In this document: positions 47,064-58,144 of the stretch, piece by piece
Position numbering within the stretch: the stretch's first letter is position 1
Layout: every line of letters begins with the position of its first letter
Assembly (NCBI GenBank): GCA_016124745.1
Contig: WGNC01000008.1
Span: 124,001 to 188,000 of the forward strand
Length of the DNA: 64,000 bases
Direction: 5' to 3'
DNA from: Thiobacillus sp.
Lineage (GTDB): Bacteria; Pseudomonadota; Gammaproteobacteria; Burkholderiales; Thiobacillaceae
Program-made: the position numbers and the translations under genes
The notes under the pieces: generated by a model
Told to the model about the DNA's origin: nothing
Database searches by the model: none
What the model saw: the letters and a program-made list of their open reading frames with translations, nothing else

Positions 47064-47615
47064 ATGTCAGCTCTTCGCAAATCAGACGCCCTGTCGCGGT
47101 CCGCGCAAACCGATGACCCCATGCTCCTTGCCCTGTCGGCAGCCCTCGATGGCGAATCCCCTCGCGCCGAGACGGAAGCCTGCATCAAGGAAATGAAAGG
47201 CGATGCAGGGTTGCTGCAAAGCTGGTCCGAATACCATCTCATCGGTGATCTGATGAGGGGCCTGGCGCCTGCGCCGGATGATTTCATGGCGCGTTTCAAG
47301 GCAGAACTGGCAGCCGAGCCGACCGTGCTTGCGCCACGCCGCAGCATCTGGCCGCAGCGGGTGGCGGTAGCATCGTTCGCCACACTGGCTGTGTGGGGGG
47401 TGGTATCGATTACCGGCCTGGTATCGGAGTCGCCGGCCCCTGCGCCCGTGGTGGCGACTGTGGCGCCAGGCTTCCAGCAGGCCGCGCTGAGCCCGGAACC
47501 GGCCCCTGCCGATACCCGGCTCGTGCCCTATCTGGTGGCGCATCAGGAGTTTTCCCCGATGGCGGTGGCCTCACCCTATCAACGGCTGGCGGTGGTGTCG
47601 GTGGAGACTCGCTGA
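47064..47615 (+). CDS. rseA: Anti-sigma-E factor RseA/MucA
   Basis: A 183-residue membrane protein. The cytoplasmic N-terminal domain has [20 protein letters not shown] and [13 protein letters not shown], the sigma-binding helices. One transmembrane helix lies at about 100-119, and the periplasmic part is Pro/Ala-rich and ends VVSVETR. The start is the ATG at 47064, two bases after the rpoE stop. It holds sigma-E inactive until cut by proteases. Confidence 0.9.
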   Translation: MSALRKSDALSRSAQTDDPMLLALSAALDGESPRAETEACIKEMKGDAGLLQSWSEYHLIGDLMRGLAPAPDDFMARFKAELAAEPTVLAPRRSIWPQRVAVASFATLAVWGVVSITGLVSESPAPAPVVATVAPGFQQAALSPEPAPADTRLVPYLVAHQEFSPMAVASPYQRLAVVSVETR

Positions 47616-48571
47616 TGCGGGCTGCGGTGAGTTGGCGGCAGGGCATGCTGTTGCTGGGGGTTGCCGGATTAGTGGCATGGTCCGGCATGGCGCGCGCGGA
47701 TGCCGTGCTCGACTGGCTCAATCGCGCATCCGATGCGGCCAAGAAGCTGAATTACAGCGGTGTCTATGTGTATCAGCACGGCGAACACGTCGAGGTGCTG
47801 CGCGTGTTGCACCGTGCCGATGCCAAAAGTGAGCTGGAAAAAATCGAGGTGCTGGAGGGACATCCGCGACAGTTTCTTCGGGTCAACAACGATGTGTATT
47901 GCCACCTCCCGGACGGCAAGCAAGTGCGGCTGGAGCGCAATACCACTCGCCGTTTCTTCCCGGCTTTTCTGCCCGCGCAACCGGGCGACCTGCTCGAATA
48001 TTACGAAGCAAGTCTCGGCGGAACCGAGCGCGTTGCAGGACGCACCTCCCAGGTGGTGACGCTGGAACCGCGTGACGGTTATCGCTATGCCTATAACCTG
48101 TGGCTGGACAAGAAGACCGGTTTGCCGCTCAAGTCCCGCATGATCAACAGCAATGGCGCAGCGGTGTCGATGTTCGTGTTCTCCGAAATCCAGATAGGCG
48201 AAGCACCCGACATCCAGCTGTTCCGGAACGACCTGGCCGGCAAGCGCATCCAGCGCGCCAGCCTCGAAAAGCAGTCCAGCGTGGCCTGGGAGGTGACACC
48301 CCCACCAGGGTTCAAGCAGGTGCAGGAAGCGGTCCGTTCGCTGCCTGGCAAGCAGGCACCCGTTACCCATCTGGTGTTTTCGGATGGGCTGAGCGTGTTG
48401 TCGATGTTCCTGGAGCCGGTCAATCCCAATATGCAAAGCCTGCAAGGGCTGTCCGCCGAAGGCGCGATCGGCGTCTATGGGCGGCAGGTCGATGGGTACA
48501 ACGTGACGACGCTGGGTGAAGTGCCGAGCATGGCACTCATTGAAACCGGCGATTCGGTGAAGAGAAAGTAA
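47615..48571 (+). CDS. mucB: Sigma-E regulatory protein MucB/RseB
   Basis: A 318-residue periplasmic protein with a signal peptide (about 1-27, ending GMARA). It shows LNRASDAAKKLNYSGVYVYQ near 32-51, RTSQVVTLEPRDGYRYAYNL near 145 and LWLDKKTGLPLKSRM near 164, all typical of RseB. It shields RseA from cleavage and may sense lipids or LPS. The ATG overlaps the rseA stop by one base (TGATG). Confidence 0.94.
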   Translation: MRAAVSWRQGMLLLGVAGLVAWSGMARADAVLDWLNRASDAAKKLNYSGVYVYQHGEHVEVLRVLHRADAKSELEKIEVLEGHPRQFLRVNNDVYCHLPDGKQVRLERNTTRRFFPAFLPAQPGDLLEYYEASLGGTERVAGRTSQVVTLEPRDGYRYAYNLWLDKKTGLPLKSRMINSNGAAVSMFVFSEIQIGEAPDIQLFRNDLAGKRIQRASLEKQSSVAWEVTPPPGFKQVQEAVRSLPGKQAPVTHLVFSDGLSVLSMFLEPVNPNMQSLQGLSAEGAIGVYGRQVDGYNVTTLGEVPSMALIETGDSVKRK

Positions 48572-48579
48572 GCACGACC

Positions 48580-49014
48580 ATGCTGGAGCAAACGGCCAGG
48601 GTCACCCGAACGTCGCCGGAGGGCGTATGGGTGCAGGCGGTAGAACCCTCCGGTTGCGGTACCTGCGCCGGCCAGGGATGTTCATCGCGCCGGATTGCCG
48701 AATTGTTCCAGCGCAGCCCCCGCCAGTTCCTGGTCGACTGCGACTTGTCGCTGTCTCCGGGCGATCGGGTCGTGATCGGTATTGCAGAGGGCAGCGTGCT
48801 CTCGAGCGCGCTGCGCGCCTATGGTGTGCCGCTGGGATCGATGCTCGCCGGCGCACTCTTGGCGCAGGCCGTCCAGCCCGGCGACGGGCCCGCGCTGATC
48901 GGCGTCGTGCTGGGTGCACTGGTGGGCTGGCTGAGCGTGCGGGGCGGGCGGGCGGCGCGTCCCGCCGTGCTTCGACGCGAAGACAACAATCTGCTTCATC
49001 TGATGAAAGGATAG
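48580..49014 (+). CDS. rseC: RseC/MucC-family membrane protein
   Basis: A 144-residue protein with a cysteine-rich N-terminal part (SGCGTCAGQGCSSRRI), a beta-rich segment LSPGDRVVIGIAEGSVL and two transmembrane helices (about 75-98 and 102-122). This is the RseC pattern; the family regulates sigma-E or helps SoxR reduction. It starts eight bases after mucB and ends two bases before mucD. Confidence 0.88.
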   Translation: MLEQTARVTRTSPEGVWVQAVEPSGCGTCAGQGCSSRRIAELFQRSPRQFLVDCDLSLSPGDRVVIGIAEGSVLSSALRAYGVPLGSMLAGALLAQAVQPGDGPALIGVVLGALVGWLSVRGGRAARPAVLRREDNNLLHLMKG

Positions 49015-49016
49015 CC

Positions 49017-50408
49017 ATGATGAGATCATTTCTTGCAATGACTGCGTTCCTCTTCACCCTTGCCACGCCTGCGCTGGCAAAGGATGTGATGGATGTCGCC
49101 GACCTGGTCGAAAAACAGGGGCCGGCTGTGGTCAATATAAGCACGACCAAGCTGGTGAGGCGCAGCCAGGAGGGTATGCCGTTCGTGATGCCGGACGAAG
49201 AGGATCTGCAGGAATTTTTCCGCAAGTTCTTTCCCGGTGGGCCGGGCGGCAAGGGCGGGCCCATGCAGGAAATCCCCTCGCGCGGTGCCGGCTCCGGCTT
49301 CATTGTCAGCAACGATGGCTACATTCTGACCAACGAACATGTGGTCAAGGATGCGGATGAGGTCGTCGTCAAGCTGATCGACAAGCGCACCTTCACCGCC
49401 AAGGTGGTCGGCACCGACCCGCGCACCGATGTGGCCGTCATCAAGATCACTGCCAGCAACTTGCCCGCAGTCAAACTGGGCGACCCCTCCAAGCTGCGTG
49501 TGGGTGAGGCCGTTGCGGCGATCGGTTCGCCGTTCGGCTTCGAGAACTCGGTTACCGCGGGAATCGTCTCCGCCAAGGGACGCATGCTGCCTTCCGATGG
49601 CTACGTGTCCTATATCCAGACCGATGTGCCGATCAATCCCGGGAATTCGGGGGGGCCGCTGTTCAACATGCGGGGCGAGGTGGTCGGCATGAACTCGCAG
49701 ATCTACAGCCGCAGCGGGGGCTATCAGGGCGTATCGTTCGCCATCCCGATCGATGTGGCGATGGAGGTGGCCGACCAGCTGAAAAGCGGCGGCAAGGTGT
49801 CACGGGGCTGGCTGGGTGTCGTGATACAGGAAGTGACCGCAGATCTTGCCGAATCGTTCGGGCTGGATCGGCCGCGTGGCGCGCTGGTGGCACAGGTGCA
49901 GGAGGACAGCCCTGCCAGCAAGGCGGGCTTGCAGGCATCCGATGTGATCCTGACGTTTGACGGCAAGGCGGTCGAAAACTCGAGCGACCTGCCGCGCATG
50001 GTGGGACTGGTCAAGCCGGGCTCCCGGATTCCGCTGGAAGTCTGGCGCAAGGGCAAGGTCCAGCAGTTGAGTGTGGCGCTGGGTGAAGTGCCGACTGAAA
50101 AGCAGGTTGCGGGTGAGAGTGGAAAGTCCTTCTCGCGGGGCGGACTGGCCTTGTCGGAACTGGGCGAAGATCAGCGCCGTGCGCTCGGTATCGATCATGG
50201 TGTGCTGGTCGAGGACGCCACCGGCGATGCGGCGCGCGCCGGCATCCGCACGGGCGATGTCATCCTGGCCGTGAACAACACCAAGCTTGCTTCAGTGGCC
50301 GCCTTCCGCAAGGCCATCGCTGCGGTGCCGGTTGGCAAGAGTGCAGCGATTCTGGTGCGGCGGGGCGATGGCTCGCTCTATATTCCCCTGAAGATTTCGA
50401 GTGAGTAA
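49017..50408 (+). CDS. mucD: Periplasmic serine protease MucD/DegQ
   Basis: A 463-residue HtrA-family protease with a signal peptide (MMRSFLAMTAFLFTLATPALA). The catalytic triad is His108 in ILTNEHVVKD, Asp138 in PRTDVAVIKI and Ser211 in PGNSGGPLFN. Two PDZ domains follow, about 265-355 and 370-455. A second ATG lies three bases downstream. It degrades misfolded envelope proteins and is a usual member of the sigma-E operon. Confidence 0.96.
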   Translation: MMRSFLAMTAFLFTLATPALAKDVMDVADLVEKQGPAVVNISTTKLVRRSQEGMPFVMPDEEDLQEFFRKFFPGGPGGKGGPMQEIPSRGAGSGFIVSNDGYILTNEHVVKDADEVVVKLIDKRTFTAKVVGTDPRTDVAVIKITASNLPAVKLGDPSKLRVGEAVAAIGSPFGFENSVTAGIVSAKGRMLPSDGYVSYIQTDVPINPGNSGGPLFNMRGEVVGMNSQIYSRSGGYQGVSFAIPIDVAMEVADQLKSGGKVSRGWLGVVIQEVTADLAESFGLDRPRGALVAQVQEDSPASKAGLQASDVILTFDGKAVENSSDLPRMVGLVKPGSRIPLEVWRKGKVQQLSVALGEVPTEKQVAGESGKSFSRGGLALSELGEDQRRALGIDHGVLVEDATGDAARAGIRTGDVILAVNNTKLASVAAFRKAIAAVPVGKSAAILVRRGDGSLYIPLKISSE

Positions 50409-50646
50409 CACGCTTACCCTGATCACGCGGGCGGGTTGCCCCTTGTGCGAGGAGATGGAATCGGAAATCCAGGGCCTGCTTGCGGGGACCGGCCACCGCC
50501 TGGCGCGCGTCGATGTGGATGCCGATCCCTCGCTCAGGGCCCGATACGGCTGGGAGGTGCCACTGCTGTTTGATGGCGACACCGAGTTGTGCCGTCACGC
50601 ACTTAATCTGACCGCGTTTCAGGATTGGCTGCGCGTCCGAGCTTGA
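50401..50646 (+). CDS. Glutaredoxin-like protein
   Basis: An 81-residue thioredoxin-fold protein with the active-site motif CPLC in TRAGCPLCEEMESEI. It ends NLTAFQDWLRVRA and has EVPLLFDGD with the cis-proline. This is the glutaredoxin-family (DUF836-like) type often encoded between mucD and lepA in betaproteobacteria. The GTG start overlaps the end of mucD by eight bases. It is cytoplasmic because no signal peptide is seen. Confidence 0.88.
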   Translation: MSNTLTLITRAGCPLCEEMESEIQGLLAGTGHRLARVDVDADPSLRARYGWEVPLLFDGDTELCRHALNLTAFQDWLRVRA

Positions 50647-50683
50647 AATCCGTTAAAATTCTGCTAGTTATCTCATCCCTAGT

Positions 50684-50710
50684 CGGGCACGGAAACGTGC
50701 CCGTTTTGTT
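50684..50710 (+). terminator. Terminator-like hairpin directly ahead of lepA
   Basis: The perfect stem CGGGCAC/GTGCCCG with loop GGAAAC is followed by TTTTGTTG, so it can act as an intrinsic terminator of the sigma-E operon. It ends only seven bases before the lepA start, so it also lies where the ribosome site would be. Confidence 0.7.
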
Positions 50711-52510
<1,800 letters not shown>

Positions 52511-52527
52511 GCAGTGGACCTTTAACC

Positions 52528-53337
52528 ATGAATTTCGCTCTCATCCTTTTCGTCGCGCTCGTTGTCACAGGGGGCATCTGGTTGCTGGATGCGCTGGTGC
52601 TGAAGCGGGGGCGTCACAAGACCGCCAAGGAACCCTTGCTGGTCGAATATGCAAAGAGCTTCTTCCCGGTCATCCTCGTCGTGTTTGCGTTGCGCTCGTT
52701 TCTGGTCGAACCGTTCAAGATTCCCTCCGGTTCGATGATGCCGACCCTCCTGATCGGGGACTTCATCCTGGTCAACAAGTACACCTACGGCATTCGGCTG
52801 CCGGTCATGAACAAGAAGGTCATGGAGATGAACAATCCGGAGCGTGGCGACGTCATGGTCTTCCGGTACCCGGCCGACCCCGGCCTCGATTACATCAAGC
52901 GCGTGATCGGCGTGCCGGGCGATCTGATCGAGTATCGCGACAAGAAGCTGACCGTCAACGGCCGGCCGGTGCCGACCACCAATGCCGGCACCTACAGTTA
53001 TGTCGGCAGCGGCCTGAATTACATCACCGCCATCGTGCATGACGAGCATCTCAACGGCGTCGGTCATACGATGATGACGGAGCCCGGCAAGCCTTCGGTC
53101 TACCCGTCACAGGTGGTGGACTTCCCATACCGTGAAAACTGCTCCTACAATGCCGAGGGCGAAGGCTTTGCCTGCAAGGTACCGGCAGAGCATTATTTCA
53201 TGATGGGTGATAATCGTGACGCCAGCAACGACAGCCGTTACTGGGGCTTCGTCCCCGACCGCAACATCGTCGGCAAGGCCTTTTTCATCTGGATGAATTT
53301 TGATGACTTGGGCCGCATCGGCACCACCATTCGATAA
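52528..53337 (+). CDS. lepB: Signal peptidase I
   Basis: A 269-residue membrane peptidase that removes signal peptides. Two hydrophobic segments are at about 3-24 and 45-58. The catalytic Ser69 is in IPSGSMMPTL and Lys124 in DYIKRVIGVPGD; MMGDNRDASNDSRYWGF near 223 is box E. It follows lepA by 17 bases and is followed by the DUF4845 gene. Confidence 0.97.
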   Translation: MNFALILFVALVVTGGIWLLDALVLKRGRHKTAKEPLLVEYAKSFFPVILVVFALRSFLVEPFKIPSGSMMPTLLIGDFILVNKYTYGIRLPVMNKKVMEMNNPERGDVMVFRYPADPGLDYIKRVIGVPGDLIEYRDKKLTVNGRPVPTTNAGTYSYVGSGLNYITAIVHDEHLNGVGHTMMTEPGKPSVYPSQVVDFPYRENCSYNAEGEGFACKVPAEHYFMMGDNRDASNDSRYWGFVPDRNIVGKAFFIWMNFDDLGRIGTTIR

Positions 53338-53346
53338 GGAGAAAGC

Positions 53347-53748
53347 ATGTACCGCATAGCCCCAATGCACGCACAACAACGTGGCCTGACCATGTTCGGG
53401 TTTTTGTTCGTTGCCATCATGCTGGTCTTGGTGGCTCTGCTGGCGATGAAACTCGTGCCCGCCTACATCGAGTTTTTTACGGTGAAGGAGATTATCGCCA
53501 CGATGGGGCATTCGCCTGACATCCGGACCAAGAGCAATCGAGACATTCGAAACGACTTCTCCGCGCGCGCCAATACAAGCTACGTCACCGTAGTCAAACC
53601 GGATGATCTCGTGATCACACGCGAGGGTGGCGTGCCGGTCATTTCTGTCGATTATGAGTACCGCACCAAACTCGTCGGCAATGTGAGCCTGGTGGTCGAT
53701 TTCAGCGCCAGTTCCGACCCGGACGCGGCCCCTGCGCAGCTTGAATAG
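53347..53748 (+). CDS. DUF4845 protein
   Basis: A 133-residue protein with a single N-terminal hydrophobic segment ([23 protein letters not shown], shown in part as [17 protein letters not shown]) preceded by QQRGLT, which resembles a type IV pilin-like start. The rest is a beta-rich domain with [18 protein letters not shown]. In betaproteobacteria this gene is nearly always between lepB and rnc. An AAGGAG ribosome site precedes the ATG. The function is unknown. Confidence 0.88.
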   Translation: MYRIAPMHAQQRGLTMFGFLFVAIMLVLVALLAMKLVPAYIEFFTVKEIIATMGHSPDIRTKSNRDIRNDFSARANTSYVTVVKPDDLVITREGGVPVISVDYEYRTKLVGNVSLVVDFSASSDPDAAPAQLE

Positions 53749-54421
53749 CCCCGTGTTGAGCCAGCGCCTGCAGCAGGCGCTGGGCTATACGTTCACCCGT
53801 GCCGACCTGCTGGTCCAGGCGCTGACGCACCGCAGCTATGGCGCGGTCAACAACGAGCGGCTCGAGTTTCTCGGCGACTCGGTGCTCAACTGTTCGGTGG
53901 CGCGTGCGCTCTATGACGCGTTCCCGGAATTGCCCGAGGGCAGCCTGTCCCGCCTGCGCGCCAACCTGGTACGTCAGGAGACCCTGGCCGACATCGCTGC
54001 CGGCCTGAAGTTGGGCGACACCCTGCGGCTTGGCGAGGGGGAACTCAAAAGCGGCGGGTTTCGCCGACCTTCGATCTTGGCCGATGCACTCGAGTCACTG
54101 TTTGGCGCCATTTTTCTGGATGCCGGATTTGACGAGGCGCAGCGCGTCGTGCGCGGTCTGTTCGATCCGCTGGTGGCAAGAATCGATCCCAAGGCGTCGG
54201 GCAAGGATGCCAAGACGCAGTTGCAGGAAATTCTGCAATCGCGCCGGCTGCCGCTACCGGACTATCGTCTGGTCGACACCCGGGGCGAAGCGCACGACCA
54301 GAGCTTCATTGTCGAGTGCGTGCTGGCCAAGCCGTCGTTGTGCACGCGAGGCGTGGGAAAAAGCCGCCGCGCAGCGGAGCAGGCGGCCGCGCTTCAGGCC
54401 TGCACCGAATTGAAACAATGA
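53741..54421 (+). CDS. rnc: Ribonuclease III
   Basis: A 226-residue double-strand RNA nuclease. The catalytic motif [18 protein letters not shown] is near 37-54, and a C-terminal dsRNA-binding domain covers about 155-225 with [17 protein letters not shown]. The start may be TTG at 53741 or GTG at 53753; neither has a clear ribosome site, and the first overlaps the DUF4845 stop. The enzyme processes rRNA and mRNA. Confidence 0.95.
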   Translation: MNSPVLSQRLQQALGYTFTRADLLVQALTHRSYGAVNNERLEFLGDSVLNCSVARALYDAFPELPEGSLSRLRANLVRQETLADIAAGLKLGDTLRLGEGELKSGGFRRPSILADALESLFGAIFLDAGFDEAQRVVRGLFDPLVARIDPKASGKDAKTQLQEILQSRRLPLPDYRLVDTRGEAHDQSFIVECVLAKPSLCTRGVGKSRRAAEQAAALQACTELKQ

Positions 54422-54434
54422 ACGGGCTGCAAAA

Positions 54435-55319
54435 ATGAGCGAATTCAAGTGCGGTCTCGTGGCTATCGTCGGGCGTCCCAATGTCGGCAAGTCGACGCTG
54501 CTCAACCGCATCGTCGGTCAGAAAATCAGCATCACGTCACGCAAGGCGCAAACCACACGTCATCGGGTGATGGGCATCCACACCACCGACGAGGCGCAGT
54601 TCGTTTTCGTCGATACACCGGGGTTCCAGACCCGTTACAGCGGCACCATGAACCGCGCGATGAACAAGCGGGTGCGCGAAACGCTGTCGGATACCGATGT
54701 GGTGATGATGCTGGTGGAAGCAGGGCGGCTGAAGAAAGAGGACCGTCAGGTGATGGAATTGCTGCCCAAGGATCGCCCGCTGATCCTGGTGGTGAACAAG
54801 ATCGACCACGTCAAGGATCGTGCCGAACTCATGGCCTGCCTGCAGGAAGCCGCCGCCGCGCATGCGTTCACCGAGATCGTCCCGGTGTCGGCCAAGCAGG
54901 GCAGCAATCTGGATGAACTGCTGAAGACGCTGCAAACCCATTTGCCGGAAAATCCGCCGCTGTTCGACGAGGATGACGTCACCGACCAGACCGAACGCCA
55001 GTTGGCTGCCGAACTCATCCGCGAAAAGGTGTTCCGTCTGTGCGGCGAGGAGATTCCCTACGCGGTCGCCGTCACCATCGACAAGTTCGAGGAAGAGGGC
55101 GACCTGCGCCGCATCTTCGCCACCATCCTGGTCGACCGCGACAGCCACAAGCCCATCATCATCGGCAAGGGTGGCGAAAAGCTCAAGACCATTTCGACCC
55201 AGGCGCGCCTCGACATGGAACGCGCGTTCGGCGGCAAGGTGTATCTGGAAGTGTGGGTCAAGGTCAAGGGCGGCTGGGCCGACGACGTGCGCATGCTGAA
55301 ATCGCTGGGCCTCGATTGA
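54435..55319 (+). CDS. era: GTPase Era
   Basis: A 294-residue GTPase that helps 16S rRNA and 30S maturation. G1 GRPNVGKS is at 13-20, DTPG near 60 and NKID near 121. A KH domain covers about 200-290 with IIIGKGGEKLKTISTQARLD. It is followed by recO and pdxJ in the usual order. Confidence 0.97.
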   Translation: MSEFKCGLVAIVGRPNVGKSTLLNRIVGQKISITSRKAQTTRHRVMGIHTTDEAQFVFVDTPGFQTRYSGTMNRAMNKRVRETLSDTDVVMMLVEAGRLKKEDRQVMELLPKDRPLILVVNKIDHVKDRAELMACLQEAAAAHAFTEIVPVSAKQGSNLDELLKTLQTHLPENPPLFDEDDVTDQTERQLAAELIREKVFRLCGEEIPYAVAVTIDKFEEEGDLRRIFATILVDRDSHKPIIIGKGGEKLKTISTQARLDMERAFGGKVYLEVWVKVKGGWADDVRMLKSLGLD

Positions 55320-55342
55320 TCGCAGCGCCGGACGGATGATCG

Positions 55343-56098
55343 ATGTCCACGGACGTACGCGTTAACAACGAATCCGGTTTCATCCTCCACACCTATCCGT
55401 TCAAGGAAACCAGCGTGGTGGCGGAGGTGTTCACGCGCACCCACGGGCGCGTCGCGCTGATCGCGCGCGGGGCCCGCCGTCCGGCATCCGCGCTGCGCGG
55501 GCTCATGCAGCCGTTCACCCCGCTGCTGCTGTCATGGTTCGGCAAGTCAGAACTCAAGACCCTGCATGCGGCCGAATGGCAGGGCGGGCTGATGGCGCCG
55601 CAGGGGCGCGCGCTGATGTGCGGCTTCTATCTCAATGAGCTGCTGCTGCGCCTCCTTGCGCGCGGGGATGCGCACGACATCCTGTACGACCGCTACATCG
55701 CGACCCTGGACCAGCTGGCGGGCGAGGTTCGCAACGCCGACTATGAGCGCATTTTGCGGCGCTTCGAGAAAAATCTTCTGGGAGAGATCGGCTATGGTGC
55801 GACCTTCGACGTGGACGCCGACAGCGGTGCAGTCGTCGACGCGAACGCCCGCTATGTATTCCAGCCGGAGCGCGGTGCCCGGCGCAGGCTGGATGACAGC
55901 GCGGCAGGTGCACAGCCCGGCTGTGCGGTGTCCGGCCAGACCTTGATCGACCTCGCCGCCGATCGCTTCGAACGGCCGGCGACACTGGTCGAAGCCAAGT
56001 CGCTGATGCGCGCCCTGATCAACCATACCCTCGACGGCAAGCCGCTTTATACTCGGCAGCTGCTACGCGAACTCACAGACTTGAATCCAAACGGCTGA
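55343..56098 (+). CDS. recO: DNA repair protein RecO
   Basis: A 251-residue protein of the RecFOR pathway, which loads RecA on SSB-coated DNA. The OB-fold start reads [20 protein letters not shown], then [14 protein letters not shown] follows; the helical part has [17 protein letters not shown]. It lacks the zinc-finger cysteines of Gram-positive RecO, as usual for this group. It starts 23 bases after era. Confidence 0.94.
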   Translation: MSTDVRVNNESGFILHTYPFKETSVVAEVFTRTHGRVALIARGARRPASALRGLMQPFTPLLLSWFGKSELKTLHAAEWQGGLMAPQGRALMCGFYLNELLLRLLARGDAHDILYDRYIATLDQLAGEVRNADYERILRRFEKNLLGEIGYGATFDVDADSGAVVDANARYVFQPERGARRRLDDSAAGAQPGCAVSGQTLIDLAADRFERPATLVEAKSLMRALINHTLDGKPLYTRQLLRELTDLNPNG

Positions 56099-56102
56099 AC
56101 CC

Positions 56103-56831
56103 ATGAGCATCTTCCTCGGCGTCAATATCGACCACATTGCCACCCTGCGCCAGGCACGCAATACGCGTTACCCCAGCCCGGTCGAGGCCGCGCTCGTGGC
56201 CGAAACCGCCGGCGCCGACTCGATCACCCTGCATTTGCGCGAGGACCGGCGCCACATCCAGGACGCTGATGTCGCCATCCTGCGCCAGGTGCTGAAAACC
56301 AAGATGAATCTGGAGATGGCCGTCACCGACGAGATGCTCGCCATCGCCGTTGCCACGCAGCCGCAGGATGTCTGCCTGGTACCGGAAAAGCGCGAGGAAC
56401 TCACTACCGAAGGCGGTCTCGATGTGGCAGGCCAGCTGCCCAAAATGCAGGCGGCCTGTGCACGGCTGGCGGATGCGGGCATCCGCGTGTCGCTGTTCAT
56501 CGACGCCGATTTCGCCCAGCTCGACGCGGCGCATGCTGCTGGCGCGCCGGTGGTCGAAATCCACACCGGTCATTACGCCGATACGGCAGATGATGCCAGG
56601 CGAATCGTGGAGCTTGAGCGCATCCGCACGGCCGTGGCCTATGGCCGCAGCCTCGGCCTCACGGTCAACGCCGGGCACGGTCTGACCTATCACAACGTGC
56701 AGCCGATCGCCGCGCTGCCAGGCATCCACGAACTCAACATCGGCCATGCAATCGTTGCGCAAGCGCTGTTTGTCGGTTGGCGTGAGGCAGTGGCGGAGAT
56801 GAAGCGCTTGATGGTCGCGGTGGCGAACTGA
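56103..56831 (+). CDS. pdxJ: Pyridoxine 5'-phosphate synthase
   Basis: A 242-residue TIM-barrel enzyme that joins deoxyxylulose 5-phosphate and aminoacetone phosphate. The opening [20 protein letters not shown] is the family start. [14 protein letters not shown] near 41, [18 protein letters not shown] near 92 and [12 protein letters not shown] near 186 are family marks. It follows recO by four bases. In most relatives acpS comes next, but here the operon ends. Confidence 0.97.
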   Translation: MSIFLGVNIDHIATLRQARNTRYPSPVEAALVAETAGADSITLHLREDRRHIQDADVAILRQVLKTKMNLEMAVTDEMLAIAVATQPQDVCLVPEKREELTTEGGLDVAGQLPKMQAACARLADAGIRVSLFIDADFAQLDAAHAAGAPVVEIHTGHYADTADDARRIVELERIRTAVAYGRSLGLTVNAGHGLTYHNVQPIAALPGIHELNIGHAIVAQALFVGWREAVAEMKRLMVAVAN

Positions 56832-57243
56832 GTCCGGCAGGATCGGAGAATCGCAGGCTGAACGATCTTGCCACTTGTTGCGTGAACAGCGGAATCGGAG
56901 GCCGATAGCAGCCTTGGGTGGCTATCTTTAAAGTCGCCCCCGCAGAATCGCAGATGTTTTCCATGGGTGGCTTTCGGAAGACTGTTGGTGCTGCGGCTCC
57001 CGGCCATGAGCGGAAGTACAGGCTGAACGAAACGAATGTCTCAAGTTCGGTGCCAAAGCGGTCATGCAATACAAGGGGTACTGAACGTGCCACCGGGCTC
57101 GCTTTTCATAACGTAATACAAAAAACCGGGGTAACGACTAGATATTCTCTTTCAATGTTGTTAGACGTTTCCGGACGTCTATAAACAGAACGTTAGCCGC
57201 GCAACAAATGCTTGAAACTGTCGCGTTTTTAAGGGGGAATGAA
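56832..57243. other. Gene-poor stretch after pdxJ
   Basis: No supported gene was seen between pdxJ and the orphan gene. The first 200 bases are of normal composition; after about 57100 the DNA is clearly AT-richer. A small hairpin lies at 57162-57181. No acpS remnant could be recognised. Confidence 0.5.
57162..57181 (+). repeat. Perfect inverted repeat TAGACGT/ACGTCTA
   Basis: Seven bases TAGACGT, a loop TTCCGG and seven bases ACGTCTA form a perfect stem upstream of the orphan gene. It has no T-run. It could be an operator, a leader hairpin, or part of a recombination site. Confidence 0.5.
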
Positions 57244-57747
57244 ATGGCTTGTTACATTAAGGGCGGACTAATTAGCGGCGAAAAAGTTACTCTCCCTAGG
57301 TGCATCAATAATAACTACATGATGAGCCAATACAGGTGGTTGGTATTGCTCTTAGGGTCAGTCCTCGCTTGCCAGGCTTGGGCAACTGAGAACTGGGTCG
57401 GTGAATACTCAGGCAAACTCAGTGAGGTGGCCGGTTTTGGAGGTGATGTCGGCGACCCATGCGACGTGGTGGTAGGCACTTCGGACGTGTACGGCGGTTC
57501 CTTAGTATTTGAGATCCGTAATACCGAAAAGATCTTGATGGAGACACGGAATGTGGAGCAGGCACTCAAGCGTAAATCCAATACGGTAAAGTTGATCACT
57601 CCTGGAAGTAGTAGCAGCAAGCTCGCTGAAATCGTGGTAATAACCCTCGGCGACGGGGGCACCATGAAAAGTTTGAAGTTGATGCGCAAATGGGGACAAC
57701 AGCTCCAAGAAAAATCGGTCACTTGTGGTGACCTAATAAAGAAATAG
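57244..57747 (+). CDS. Orphan exported protein of unknown function
   Basis: A 167-residue protein that I do not recognise. The ATG at 57244 follows AAGGGGG by six bases. The first 25 residues (MACYIKGGLISGEKVTLPRC and on) precede a hydrophobic segment YRWLVLLLGSVLACQAWA, so an alternative start at 57319 or 57322 would give a clean signal peptide. The mature part begins TENWVGEYSGKLSE and has one cysteine pair candidate, Cys in GDPCDVV and in VTCGDL. The codon use is AT-richer than the neighbours, which suggests transfer. It stands alone between pdxJ and the SLC13 gene. Confidence 0.6.
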   Translation: MACYIKGGLISGEKVTLPRCINNNYMMSQYRWLVLLLGSVLACQAWATENWVGEYSGKLSEVAGFGGDVGDPCDVVVGTSDVYGGSLVFEIRNTEKILMETRNVEQALKRKSNTVKLITPGSSSSKLAEIVVITLGDGGTMKSLKLMRKWGQQLQEKSVTCGDLIKK

Positions 57748-58144
57748 GATTTCCAAAAGGCACGGTCAGCCAACGGGTGGCCGCTGAGCTTAAAATTTAG
57801 CCGTCCGCTTAGGCCGACAATCCGACGATTGACGAGGTCTGCATGAACGGATGCAATGGGTCGAAAGCGCCAGATCGTTAGCTTTGAAGACTGACATCCA
57901 CACGTGAATTGTCGCATCCACGAGTCGAGTGGACACGGAAAACCCCAGGCGGTCGGTGTGCGTCTCGACGGTCTCACAAGGAGGGGGAGCGGGCTACAGC
58001 AAATCCAGAAGCCGGACCTTCATCCGCATGCCAACTCCCCGTTGGGCAATTCATCCCCAGGCTGAGGTACCGGGCCGAGTCCGGCCAACGACGCCAGGTC
58101 TTGATGTGGCTTCTTCCTCGCCGGCCCAGGCCCTCCGGTCGCGC
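57748..58144. other. Non-coding stretch between the orphan gene and the SLC13 gene
   Basis: No supported gene was found in these 397 bases. Near its middle CAGATCGTTAGCT (57872-57884) is a near copy of CAGAACGTTAGCC at 57186-57198 on the other side of the orphan gene. Open frames on the plus strand here run into a long antisense frame of the SLC13 gene and are not credible. Confidence 0.45.
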
